64,000 nt of DNA from Pseudomonadota bacterium (GTDB lineage: Bacteria; Desulfobacterota; Binatia; Binatales; Binataceae): contig JAJPIL010000014.1 in NCBI GenBank assembly GCA_021324755.1, positions 124,001 to 188,000 of the forward strand. The letters are read 5' to 3'. The position numbers and the translations under genes were made by a program. The notes under the pieces are model-generated. The model made no database searches. It was not told the DNA's origin and was given only the letters and a program-made list of their open reading frames with translations. Every line of letters begins with the position of its first letter. The stretch's first letter is position 1. Positions 34,975-43,432 of this stretch are shown here, one piece after another.

Positions 34975-36030
34975 GTGGCGACGATAAAAGCAGGAATTAT
35001 CGGCGAACGGGGAGCGGGGAAAACGACACTGTTCCGTGCCCTTACCGGACTTGTGTCCTCCGCCGGTTATCCGGGCGAAAAACAGCGCGCACGAGTAGGT
35101 CAGATTAAGGTTCCCGATTCGCGACTCGATTTTCTAGCGGCAATCTATCAGTCCCAGAAAAAAGTCCAAGTTGAAATTAGCCTTCTGGATTTCGCACCAG
35201 CGTCGGTCGACAAGCATGGTAAGGGCGTTTTGGATGGCGGATTGATGCCGATGCTTCGCGAACTCGACGCGCTGCTGATCGTGATTCCGGGGTTTCGCGA
35301 ACCGCCGCCCAAAGTGGCAGACGTCCTTGAAGGTATAGAAACCGAGCTTATACTAGCCGACGTTGATCAGGCCGAACGAAGGCTTACGCGTATCAAGAAG
35401 GAGAGAGGCCCCAACGAGTTCGAGCGAACAACGTTGGAAAAATGCCTGGACTGGTTGAACTCAGGCCGTCCGCTGCGCACACTCGAGCTCAGCACTCAGG
35501 AAGCGAAAGCTATCTCCCATTTCTGTTTTCTGTCCCGCAAGCCCGCCCTTGGAGTTTTAAACTATCAGGCTCAAGCCCCAGATGAGGCGGAGTTGGCCAA
35601 CCACGACGACAAGATCGAGGCGCAAGGGCTTGAAGTTTTACCGATTGACGCCCTGTTCGAAGCTGAACTATGGGAGCTCGAGCCCGCTCAGCGGCTTGAG
35701 CTTCTCAAAGAGGCCGGGCTCAACAGGTCCGCAAGGGAACGCTTAATCGAGGCTCTCTATCATCGCTTGCAGCTGATCACTTTTTACACCGCTGGTCCCA
35801 AGGAGGCTCGGGCGTGGACCTTGTCCGGCAAATCCACCGCGCTCGACGCCGCAGGACAAATACACAGCGACATGGCGCGCGGCTTTATCCGCGCCGAAGT
35901 GATTAGTTTTGGTGATATGGAACGCTTTAAGTCGGAAGCTGGCGTTCGAGAGGCTGGAAAGCTGCGCCTTGAATCGCGCGACTATATCGTCCAGGACGGC
36001 GATATTATTCGTATACGGTTCAAGACCTGA
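34975..36030 (+). CDS. YchF-like NTPase paralogue with broken switch II
   Basis: 351 residues. The last 85 residues are a near-standard YchF TGS end (LITFYTAGPKEARAWTL, IHSDMARGFIRAEVISF, LRLESRDYIVQDGD), so the family is sure. The N-terminal G domain is unusual: the P-loop reads GERGAGKTT instead of NVGKST, and the usual DIAGLVKGA is replaced by LDFAPASVDKHG, losing the DxxG Gly. The G4-like NYQAQ retains Asn. Hydrolysis is therefore probably altered. GTG 34975 puts eight residues before the P-loop as in YchF; TTG 34948 is the alternative. Stands alone, not beside pth as true ychF does. Confidence 0.87.
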   Translation: MATIKAGIIGERGAGKTTLFRALTGLVSSAGYPGEKQRARVGQIKVPDSRLDFLAAIYQSQKKVQVEISLLDFAPASVDKHGKGVLDGGLMPMLRELDALLIVIPGFREPPPKVADVLEGIETELILADVDQAERRLTRIKKERGPNEFERTTLEKCLDWLNSGRPLRTLELSTQEAKAISHFCFLSRKPALGVLNYQAQAPDEAELANHDDKIEAQGLEVLPIDALFEAELWELEPAQRLELLKEAGLNRSARERLIEALYHRLQLITFYTAGPKEARAWTLSGKSTALDAAGQIHSDMARGFIRAEVISFGDMERFKSEAGVREAGKLRLESRDYIVQDGDIIRIRFKT

Positions 36031-36249
36031 TTTAGCCAGGACACCGACGGCGTTACTAGCTGCGATCCATAGGCGTTATTAAGCGCGGATCCATAGAGGA
36101 GCACGCAAGTTTAATTTTCGGTGAGGTTTCGTTTACCGCAATTGCGACGTAGGTGGCGGCGAGCCTTTCCGGCGAAAGTGGCCGTCGCACCCTTATGTAT
36201 GCTTAAAATCGTTTGCAGATGGTTCGAGTTAGGATTTTTATAGACGCAA

Positions 36250-37254
36250 GTGAAAGCGCAAACAACCAATTCATTCGGCGAAGCCTTCGAACCGGATAAG
36301 CAAGTCGAGCGAGTGCGAGTGGGCGTATCGGCATGCCTTGTGGGGAAGCCCGTACGCTACGACGGCGGGCATAAACGCGACGACTTTCTGGTGAACGTGA
36401 TTGGTAGACTGGTAGAGTGGGTAATTGTTTGCCCGGAAGCTGAGCTTGGGTTGGGTGTCCCGCGAGAGCCGATGCGCTTGTTCCACACCGCGCAAGGCGT
36501 ACGCCTGGTGGGTAACCATTCGGAGCGCGACTTTACGGCGGCGATGTACGCGTTCGCAGAGAAGCGCGTACGCGAGCTTCAGGAGCAAAAGCTCTGCGGC
36601 TACGTGCTCAAGAGCAACTCCCCCAGCTGTGGCGCGCAGGGAGTACCTGTATGGAGTGCTGACAAACCGCCGGTTCGTAACGGGCAAGGTTTATTCGCCG
36701 AGGTCCTATTGCGTCAGTTTCCAAATCTACCTGTGGAAGAAGAACATCGACTTTGCGAGCCGCAAATATGCGCGAACTTCGTCAGACGCATCTTCGCATA
36801 CCATCGAATCCAAACCTTTTTCGCAGAAAATTGGCGCTTTGCCGACCTCGTCGCCTTTCATAGAGCACATAAGCTTTTGCTGCTGGCTCACTCGCCAAGA
36901 CATTATGCCGAGCTGGGACGGTTGATAGGTCAATCGGCTAAGTCGATGGAACGCGAGGAGCTTCGCCGCGCCTACGAAAACCGCTTCATGGCCGCACTGA
37001 AACATCCGCCAACCACCGGTAAACACGTCAACGTTCTGCAGCACGTCGCAGGTTTACTGAAAAACTTTATCGACCCGTTGTCGTACAGGGAATTGCTTGA
37101 AGCAATCGAGGATTATCGACGCGGTTTGGCTCCGCTGAATCTCCCAATGAGGTTAATCCGTCGCCAAGTCGTTTCCCATGATATCGCCTGGCTTAAATGT
37201 CAGGTCTATCTGGCATCCGATCCGGCCGAATCGCTTTTTAACAGCTCAACCTAG
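36250..37254 (+). CDS. TudS-like (DUF523) and DUF1722 fusion protein
   Basis: 334 residues. The N-terminal half is DUF523, the family of the [4Fe-4S] thiouracil desulfidase TudS: the three expected cluster Cys are in VSACLVGKPVRYDGGHK, VCPEAELGLGVPREPM and NSPSCGAQGV. From about residue 165 the DUF1722 (YbgA-like) domain follows (FHRAHKLLLLAHSPRHY). The fused form occurs in many bacteria and is suggested to act in sulfur removal or nucleobase salvage; the substrate here is unproven. GTG 36250 has no strong binding site. Confidence 0.9.
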   Translation: MKAQTTNSFGEAFEPDKQVERVRVGVSACLVGKPVRYDGGHKRDDFLVNVIGRLVEWVIVCPEAELGLGVPREPMRLFHTAQGVRLVGNHSERDFTAAMYAFAEKRVRELQEQKLCGYVLKSNSPSCGAQGVPVWSADKPPVRNGQGLFAEVLLRQFPNLPVEEEHRLCEPQICANFVRRIFAYHRIQTFFAENWRFADLVAFHRAHKLLLLAHSPRHYAELGRLIGQSAKSMEREELRRAYENRFMAALKHPPTTGKHVNVLQHVAGLLKNFIDPLSYRELLEAIEDYRRGLAPLNLPMRLIRRQVVSHDIAWLKCQVYLASDPAESLFNSST

Positions 37255-37285
37255 GGCGAGTCGCCCGACCTCCTAAGCTCTGGCG

Positions 37286-37432
37286 CTACTCCCAAGCATA
37301 GCGTGGATCCTCGAGCACGTCTTTTTTCTTGCTACCACGCTCAGGCGTATCGCCTGCGCCGTGCGATTTTAGGATGCGCTTGGTTCGAGTCACGCGCGAT
37401 GCTGCCAAGGGAGGTGGTTTGCCGTACCTCAA
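37286..37432 (-). CDS. Possible 48-residue small protein
   Basis: A frame of 48 codons from TTG 37432 (also TTG 37408 or GTG 37393) to TAG in a gap free of other genes. Codon choice resembles neighbours, and the end is charged (SKKKDVLEDPRYAWE). There is no clear ribosome binding site, so it may be a remnant or chance. It lies downstream of the better-supported 37576-37752 gene on the same strand. Confidence 0.25.
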   Translation of the reverse strand: MRYGKPPPLAASRVTRTKRILKSHGAGDTPERGSKKKDVLEDPRYAWE

Positions 37433-37575
37433 GAGGAGCGCTTTAAGCCGTCCTAGTTACCAGGCACGGCGTCGGTGGGGTCGCAATAGCTCCTAAGACC
37501 TTGCCGCAGCGGAAATCGAATCGAGCACTGAAAAGCACCCCACTCTAAAGCGCTACTAAATCATTTCTCAATGAG

Positions 37576-37752
37576 CTAGCCGTTTATGATAGTTACCTGT
37601 TGTTTTGCTGCAGTGGCGATGATCGCTGCAGCTATGACTAGGTGCGGCGATTCCTTGACGCTTGCCGGTACATCGAGCTTTGCCACAAGTGCGCTTAAAC
37701 GTTCCAACACTTGAGCCCATTCGGCGCAAAGCTCACTCGTTTTTGGATCCAT
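37576..37752 (-). CDS. 58-residue small protein with strong binding site
   Basis: GGAGAAGAAACG sits directly before ATG 37752, an excellent ribosome binding site. The product has a charged first half (SELCAEWAQVLERLSALVAKL, core WAQVLERLSALVAKLD) and an alanine/isoleucine-rich second helix (LVIAAAIIATAAKQQ), like a short soluble or membrane-associated helical hairpin. I do not recognise the family. It lies in the long gap between the TudS-like gene and the M20 peptidase gene, antisense to a 101-codon open frame that lacks support. Confidence 0.55.
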   Translation of the reverse strand: MDPKTSELCAEWAQVLERLSALVAKLDVPASVKESPHLVIAAAIIATAAKQQVTIING

Positions 37753-37974
37753 CGTTTCTTCTCCAGCTAAGGTGTTTGGGTGCTACTTACTATACCTTTC
37801 GGTGCAGTTTCTGCTTACGAAGTCGAGCAGCCCGGTTGCGAGATGAGTCCAAGTTTATGCGCGAAGGCGCGCCGAGCAAAACCTGCCGAATCCGACGGGC
37901 ATGGCAGGGAGCGATTTGCCTTTGGGTTGAATCATGCGTAAGTAATCGTCGCGATTCTACGTTGTGAGGCGTTC

Positions 37975-39138
37975 TTAGGTTCCAAGGTAGCTTACGAAAA
38001 TCGACTTATAAACGTCGATAAAGCGGAGAAACCGGTCGATTTCAACGTACTCATCCGGTTGGTGAGCCAGGCGTGGATCGCCAGGGCCTAGGATAACTAC
38101 GGGAAGGTCGGGCTTAGCAGCTACGAAAACAGCCGCATCCGTGTAACCCGCCATCCCGCTGATCGACGGTGCCGTGCCGAGCACCTGAGTCACGGCTTCT
38201 TTCACCAGGTGCACGAAGGGATGGTCGGCCGGAGTTGTGACCGAAGGTAGATCGTTTGTCACTCGGACGTCGGCGCGCAAATCAGGCAACTCGTGCCTTA
38301 AGGATTCGACGAGCGCAATGATTTCCTTGAGGATTTCCGCGTGGTTTTGCGACGGGACAGTTCGGATATCGATCTCCGCGGCGCACCGGTCGGGAACCAT
38401 GTTAACTTTCACCCCACCTCGAACCACGCCTATATTTATTGTCGGACCGCCAAGCACGGGGTGCTCCACGTAACGCATCTTGAACCGGTCCGAACTCAGG
38501 GCGGTGAGCAGTTTTGTCATGTGGAGAATGGCGTTGATGCCGAGATGGGGTCTGGCGCCGTGGGCCGTTTTGCCATGACAGGTGATTTCGACCCACAAAG
38601 CTCCTTTGTGGGTGTGCACGACTTCGCCGTTTGTGGGTTCGCCGATCAGCAGCGCGTTCAAGTCATCGGCATAGCCTGCTCGGACCAGCTCTTTGGCACC
38701 AACAGAGCCGGCTTCTTCGCCTGCCGTGGCCAAAAGCTTCAGATTGCCGCAAAGTCGCGTGTTTTCCTTCTTTAGTGCGACCATCGCGAAGATCAGCGCG
38801 ACCAGGCCGCTTTTCATGTCCGAAGCGCCCCGGGCGAAAATTTTTCCGTCGCGCACGGTGGGAGAAAACGGGTCGTCACTCCATTGTTCTTGTCCCGGCG
38901 GCACGACGTCCATGTGGCCCGAAATACCGAGAGTTATTCCGCTGGCACCGCCGTTTTGGCCTCGCAGCGTGGCAACCAGGTTTGCCCGGCCCGGCGCGAA
39001 GTCCAGCACCTGCGCTTCGATATCGTACGAACCGAGCAGCGCTTTGATTTCGAGCGCTACTGCTCGTTCGTCGCCAGGTGGATTAATCGACTTTATTCGC
39101 AATAGCTTCTGTAAAAATTCAAGAGCTTCCTCTTTCAT
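37975..39138 (-). CDS. M20 family peptidase, ArgE/DapE type
   Basis: Zinc-dependent deacylase or dipeptidase. 387 residues from ATG 39138. Metal ligands and catalytic residues: GHMDVVPPG (His, Asp), ARGASDMKSG (Asp), ATAGEEAGS (Glu-Glu), and the dimerisation domain between them and the last His (GPGDPRLAHQPDEY). Acetylornithine deacetylase and succinyl-diaminopimelate desuccinylase are the closest functional guesses; substrate cannot be decided. The frame runs to GTG/ATG-like codons up to 39171, but MKEEALEFLQKLL is the natural N-terminus. Confidence 0.9.
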   Translation of the reverse strand: MKEEALEFLQKLLRIKSINPPGDERAVALEIKALLGSYDIEAQVLDFAPGRANLVATLRGQNGGASGITLGISGHMDVVPPGQEQWSDDPFSPTVRDGKIFARGASDMKSGLVALIFAMVALKKENTRLCGNLKLLATAGEEAGSVGAKELVRAGYADDLNALLIGEPTNGEVVHTHKGALWVEITCHGKTAHGARPHLGINAILHMTKLLTALSSDRFKMRYVEHPVLGGPTINIGVVRGGVKVNMVPDRCAAEIDIRTVPSQNHAEILKEIIALVESLRHELPDLRADVRVTNDLPSVTTPADHPFVHLVKEAVTQVLGTAPSISGMAGYTDAAVFVAAKPDLPVVILGPGDPRLAHQPDEYVEIDRFLRFIDVYKSIFVSYLGT

Positions 39139-39318
39139 TTTCAGAGGCGCACAACCAACAAAAATCGGCAAACGACAGCGTGCTTTGGATTTGGATTATT
39201 TAGTCAAAGCTCCGACCAGATTCCACCCTCGCCGATGGGCTTGCTTTAGGCCATGCGCTTTTTTCTTCACCCATAACTGGGTTTGCAATCCGACGTCGGC
39301 AGTGCGAAAATCGGTCGC

Positions 39319-39861
39319 TCAATTAAGCGGGATCAAGTGATGAACGGGAGCCAACGCGTAGATTAGACCGCCTAGCAGCACCAACAAGCCTGGATTTACG
39401 TGTCGCCAGAGCAGTATGCCGCAAGTAACGACGGCTAGCCCCAGGGCGAGCGCGTTGTGGATAGATAGGCGCGCAATTGCGTACGTGCCCGCGAGCATCA
39501 GACCGATTACGATCGGCGCCATTCCCTGCTGGATCGCAGCGTGCCATGGCGAGTAACGAAAGCGATCCCACAAACGACCGGCAAAAAGAGTGATAAAACA
39601 GTCTGGTAAGAAAAACGCGATTCCCACAACTAACGCCCCAGCCAGTCCTCTTAGCTTGTAACCTATAACCAACACCATCAACATGTTGGGCCCCGGCGCT
39701 ACCTGGCCTAGGCCGTATATGTCGCGGAACTGACGGTCGGTCAGCCAATGGAATCGCTCGACCGTCCAGTACTGCATCTCGGGTAAAATCGGTGTGCCGC
39801 CCCCGATGGCGAGAATCGATAACATCGCAAATACGGCAAATAAGCTGCTCAGCTTAGTCAT
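39319..39861 (-). CDS. chrA: ChrA chromate transporter, short form (second of pair)
   Basis: 180 residues with about five membrane helices. Family motifs GGGTPILPEMQ near the start and GLGQVAPGPNMLM are visible. Short CHR proteins are encoded as tandem pairs whose products work together; the partner gene ends nine bases upstream. Function by family: export of chromate or related oxyanions; a sulfate-related role is possible. Confidence 0.9.
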   Translation of the reverse strand: MTKLSSLFAVFAMLSILAIGGGTPILPEMQYWTVERFHWLTDRQFRDIYGLGQVAPGPNMLMVLVIGYKLRGLAGALVVGIAFFLPDCFITLFAGRLWDRFRYSPWHAAIQQGMAPIVIGLMLAGTYAIARLSIHNALALGLAVVTCGILLWRHVNPGLLVLLGGLIYALAPVHHLIPLN

Positions 39862-39870
39862 CGAAGTTGC

Positions 39871-40497
39871 TCATCGTCTGATAACGCTGATACCGCTAGG
39901 CTCGGTCGGGCCTTTGACTTTCGGCTTAGCAACTTGGAGCCGTCCGCTGGTGGGGCGGTAGAACCATATTCCCACTGGAGCAAGCAGCAAAAGCACAAGC
40001 CACAGCGGCAGATGGAACAAGCTTATGGCGGCAAATGTTGCGCCGACCAGGGCGAGGTCAAACAAGCTGGCGAGCTGACGGCGACCGAGCTGAAGGGTCA
40101 CCGCGGTCAACAGGCCACAGGCTACAACGGCAGCCCCGGTCAAAAACATTCCGACTCGGGGCGAATTAAGCGGTCCCTCCCAGAGCTCAGCCAAACCAAG
40201 AACCACGATAGCTCCCGGGACGGTTATTCCAGCTACTGCTAACGCCGCGCCCAACGCCCCGCGCAGGCGGTCGCCGATTATTACGCTGAGATTGACCGTG
40301 TTGAGGCCGGGCAAGGTTTCGCTGACTTCGAGCGCGTCTAAGAATTCCTCGTCGCTCATCCAGCGCCTGGACCTCACCACGTACTCCCGCAGATATGCGA
40401 TCGCGCCTCCTCCAAAGCTGATCGTTCCAACGGTCAAGAAAACCTGAAACAGCGCTGGCAGGCTAACTCGGCCTCGAGGCGCCTGTTCACTCTGCAT
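39871..40497 (-). CDS. chrA: ChrA chromate transporter, short form (first of pair)
   Basis: 208 residues from ATG 40497 (an ATG at 40524 would add nine). Motifs: TISFGGGAIAYLREYVV near the start, and the SETLPGLNTVNLSVIIGDRL segment (core LPGLNTVNLSV). Followed by several membrane helices and a short basic tail. Its start overlaps the end of the 40487-41374 gene by 11 bases, so all three genes are one operon. Confidence 0.9.
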   Translation of the reverse strand: MQSEQAPRGRVSLPALFQVFLTVGTISFGGGAIAYLREYVVRSRRWMSDEEFLDALEVSETLPGLNTVNLSVIIGDRLRGALGAALAVAGITVPGAIVVLGLAELWEGPLNSPRVGMFLTGAAVVACGLLTAVTLQLGRRQLASLFDLALVGATFAAISLFHLPLWLVLLLLAPVGIWFYRPTSGRLQVAKPKVKGPTEPSGISVIRR

Positions 40498-41374
40498 TCC
40501 GGACAGGTACTTTTCCGAGTCCATAAACGATTGCGGTCTTGGTCGAGCCGAGCTGGATCCAGTCTTCGGCGTCGAGCTGCAACTGGTGGTAAAAACTTTC
40601 CGAGAGCATCCAAGCTTTTCTTGGCACCACCTCGGGCCGCTCGAACTTGAGCTGAAACGAAAACTCCCCCGCGATGGGTTGGCGCGTCGCGTGATTGCGC
40701 CAGATCGCGACGGTCGCCTTCGCTGTCATCTTGCCACCGAAGTCGAGCACCCCTAAGGTAACCAACTCTTCGTCGATCACCAAGCCGTTTACCACGCACA
40801 TCACCGCTTTTGGGTTTGCGCCAAGACCGCGTAACGCGGGAAACACCTGGGAGATTATTTCAAAGCGCTGCATCAGGATAAGATTTGGACTGTCCAACTC
40901 GCAATTATGAGAGTACAGGGTGCGGTGCGAACCAAGCGTTTCGCGCAAGGGCAAGAGTTCCTCTTTGAACTTGACGGTGTATATGCTCGGCAGCAACGGA
41001 CGCACGTCGACGGCTGCGGCCACGTTCTTGTCAGGATGGCGGAATTTGAGCACCATTTCGTAGCGACGATAGGGCATGCCGTGCTTTATCGGCGTTCGCG
41101 TGCGCAGAATGAAGCCGTTGTTGTAGAGTCGAAAGTGCGGGGTGTCGTAAAAGAGCACCTCTCGCAGCTGTACTTTACCGGTGGAGCCTGTTTTGGAAAG
41201 CTTCGCCCCGAGCTTTTTGGCGGTTCGACGGGCAATTTTTCCGAACTCGCGAAACGAGCGGGGCTTATGAAAAAGTTCGGGTTTTACAAGTAGTTTGAAC
41301 TCCCGATACTGAATCGGGTCGACCATGCTCGCCAGCGAGCCCAGTAGACGTTGCTGGTTTACGAGCGAGACCAT
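40487..41374 (-). CDS. CYTH-like protein leading the chrA operon
   Basis: 295 residues. The centre resembles a triphosphate-tunnel/CYTH or VTC fold: VLFYDTPHFRLYNNGFILRTR (core YDTPHFRLYNNG), YEMVLKFRHPD, and a late KFERPEVVPRKAW. Those enzymes bind triphosphate or polyphosphate; I cannot see the full ExExK motif, so activity is doubtful. AAGGAAAG, eight bases before ATG 41374, decides that start over 41395. Overlap with the ChrA gene suggests a functional link with transport. Confidence 0.75.
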   Translation of the reverse strand: MVSLVNQQRLLGSLASMVDPIQYREFKLLVKPELFHKPRSFREFGKIARRTAKKLGAKLSKTGSTGKVQLREVLFYDTPHFRLYNNGFILRTRTPIKHGMPYRRYEMVLKFRHPDKNVAAAVDVRPLLPSIYTVKFKEELLPLRETLGSHRTLYSHNCELDSPNLILMQRFEIISQVFPALRGLGANPKAVMCVVNGLVIDEELVTLGVLDFGGKMTAKATVAIWRNHATRQPIAGEFSFQLKFERPEVVPRKAWMLSESFYHQLQLDAEDWIQLGSTKTAIVYGLGKVPVRNAE

Positions 41375-41672
41375 CGGCGCTTTCCTTAGCAGCATTCACC
41401 TATCATCCTATCAGTCAGACGTCAATTCGCAGCTCTTTCTCACAGCACGTGAGTTTGCGCTTGCGAACAGAAAAAGATGCCGCCGACAGGGCGACAGCGC
41501 AGAAGTTGGGGGCGAGAACGCGCTCTCGAGGTCGGGACCCGCAAGCGGCGCGAACCAGTCGCCGGAAGGGCTTTTCCGCGAGGATTGCGCAAGCCCGGAC
41601 ATGACAGAATTTTCCTCCAACGTGCACTGCGGCCAATGGCGGCGTTATAAGCTTTGGTTATAGGGAGTTAGC

Positions 41673-42809
41673 GTGGAGCGTTACGATTTCGCAGTTATCG
41701 GCGCAGGTATCGCCGGCGCGTCAGCTGCCTTCGCTCTGTCGGAGCACGGGCGAGTAGTCGTACTCGAGCGCGAAAAGCATGCTGGATATCACAGTACGGG
41801 GCGCTCCGCCGCCCTGTACACCAAAGCGCTCGGGCATCCGATCGTGCGCGCTCTGACGCTTGCCAGTGGGGAATTTTTCTCCGACCCTCCCGAGGGATTT
41901 ACTGAAACACCGCTACTCAAAGCGCGCGGAGTTCTTTTCATCGCATCGCTCGACCAGGCGGCCTTGTTCGAGGAAGCAAGCTCTCGGGCGCTTCTTTGCC
42001 GTTTTGCGGCGCTTCGTTGCATGACCCCCCAACAGGCAGCTGCGCTTGTACCAGTGCTCCGCCAAAGCGCGCTGGTGGGAGCGTTGTACGAGCCCGATGG
42101 CATGGATATCGATGTCCACGCGCTCCATCAAGGTTTTCTGCGCGGGCTTAAGCGGCGCGGCGGAGCGGTGTTTACTGAAGCCAAGGTCGCAGAGCTTCAC
42201 TTTGGCTCAGGACACTGGCGGATTGTCACGAATCGCGGCGAGTTCAGCGCGCCGATTGTCGTTAACGCGGCAGGCGCATGGGCGGACCAAATCGCGAGGA
42301 TCGCCGGACTTAGGCCGCTCGGCTTACGTGCGCTGCGCCGAACGATCGTAGTGTTCGATCCGCCCAACGGTGTCTACGTTGACCGATGGCCGGCCGTGAT
42401 AAATATCGGCGAGCGCTTTTACTTCAAGCCCGATGCTGGAAAGCTGCTTGCCTCGCCAGCCGACGAAACGCCGACCGAACCGTGCGACGTCTTTCCCGAC
42501 GAAATCGACGTCGCGCAAGCTGTCGAACGAATCAACACGGTCACCGACCTTCCAGTAACGCACATCCGCGCCAAATGGGCAGGACTTCGGTCGTTCGTTG
42601 CTGACCGTTTGCCGGTAGTCGGTTTCGACCCGGAAGCGGAAGGCTTTTTCTGGTTGGCTGGTCAGGGTGGCTTCGGCATAAAAACCGCCCCGGCATTATC
42701 CCGCCTTTGTGCAAGTCTAGCCGTGGACAAAAGCGTGCCGCGCGACCTTGAGCGTTTGGGCGTCAGTCAAAGCGCCCTGTCGCCAAGTCGATTTAAAGGA
42801 CGAACTTGA
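41673..42809 (+). CDS. FAD-dependent oxidoreductase, DAO family
   Basis: 378 residues. The dinucleotide site VIGAGIAGASAAFALSEHG lies at residues 8-26, followed by VVVLEREKHAGYHSTGRSAAL. A second FAD segment is NAAGAWADQIA, and the C-terminal GQGGFGIKTAPAL completes the D-amino-acid oxidase/glycine oxidase-like fold. Might oxidise an amino acid, 2-hydroxyglutarate-like acid or similar. GGGAG upstream supports GTG 41673. Encoded alone on the plus strand. Confidence 0.88.
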   Translation: MERYDFAVIGAGIAGASAAFALSEHGRVVVLEREKHAGYHSTGRSAALYTKALGHPIVRALTLASGEFFSDPPEGFTETPLLKARGVLFIASLDQAALFEEASSRALLCRFAALRCMTPQQAAALVPVLRQSALVGALYEPDGMDIDVHALHQGFLRGLKRRGGAVFTEAKVAELHFGSGHWRIVTNRGEFSAPIVVNAAGAWADQIARIAGLRPLGLRALRRTIVVFDPPNGVYVDRWPAVINIGERFYFKPDAGKLLASPADETPTEPCDVFPDEIDVAQAVERINTVTDLPVTHIRAKWAGLRSFVADRLPVVGFDPEAEGFFWLAGQGGFGIKTAPALSRLCASLAVDKSVPRDLERLGVSQSALSPSRFKGRT

Positions 42810-42964
42810 TCGCCCACCTCGACGCGCCCTCGCCGAATTGTCACTAAGCCCCCGAGATAAGCCCGCGTAACCTAGATCTGGCACCTTAAGCCTAGCAATC
42901 TGCGGCTGACTCAGCCGGGCACGCTTTTGACAGCAACGCGGTCTTCCCGGAAGGTTGCCTTGTC

Positions 42965-43432
42965 CTAGCGAACGTACAACAGGATTCCTTCGTACACCAC
43001 TGCCGGTTTATCCTGGCCGACGACATGGATGTGCGTTTCGTAGGTCACTTGCGTGCCCTGGGGCTTCGCTTCGACGGCAACAATCCGCTGACGTGCGTGG
43101 ACCTTAGATCCGGCCGGAACCGGCGCGACAAACCGCAACTTGTTGGCCCCGTAGTTTACGACGTTGCGGTAGCCGACGATCTTCCAGCCGGGATCGATGC
43201 GAAAGGCTGGTAGTAGACTTAGGGTTAGGAAACCGTGAGCAACAGGGCCGCCGAACGGGCTTTCGCGCCTTGCCCGCTCGACGTCGACGTGAATCCACTG
43301 ATGGTCTCCGGTAAGATCGGCAAACCGATTGATCATCTCCTGGGTTACTTCAATCGGCTCGCTCCAGGGGCCAAATTCTTGGCTGATTTTACTGCGCAGC
43401 CGCTCGATATCGTCGAAACGTATCGTTTCCAT
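42965..43432 (-). CDS. MaoC-like hot-dog dehydratase
   Basis: 155 residues. The hydratase-2 pattern is ADLTGDHQWIHVDVERA (Asp and His), then SPFGGPVAHGFLTLSLLP, as in R-specific enoyl-CoA hydratases and NodN-like proteins. Likely adds water to a trans-2-enoyl-CoA. GGAGACGACG precedes ATG 43432. It converges with the oxidoreductase gene. Confidence 0.9.
   Translation of the reverse strand: METIRFDDIERLRSKISQEFGPWSEPIEVTQEMINRFADLTGDHQWIHVDVERARRESPFGGPVAHGFLTLSLLPAFRIDPGWKIVGYRNVVNYGANKLRFVAPVPAGSKVHARQRIVAVEAKPQGTQVTYETHIHVVGQDKPAVVYEGILLYVR

Noticed and set aside
36121-36243. 40-codon basic frame upstream of the TudS-like gene
   Set aside because: The GAGGAG upstream is too far from the start and the product is arginine-rich filler.
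37662-37967. 101-codon plus-strand frame antisense to the 58-residue gene
   Set aside because: No binding site, and the codon pattern and composition fit a shadow of the minus-strand small gene.
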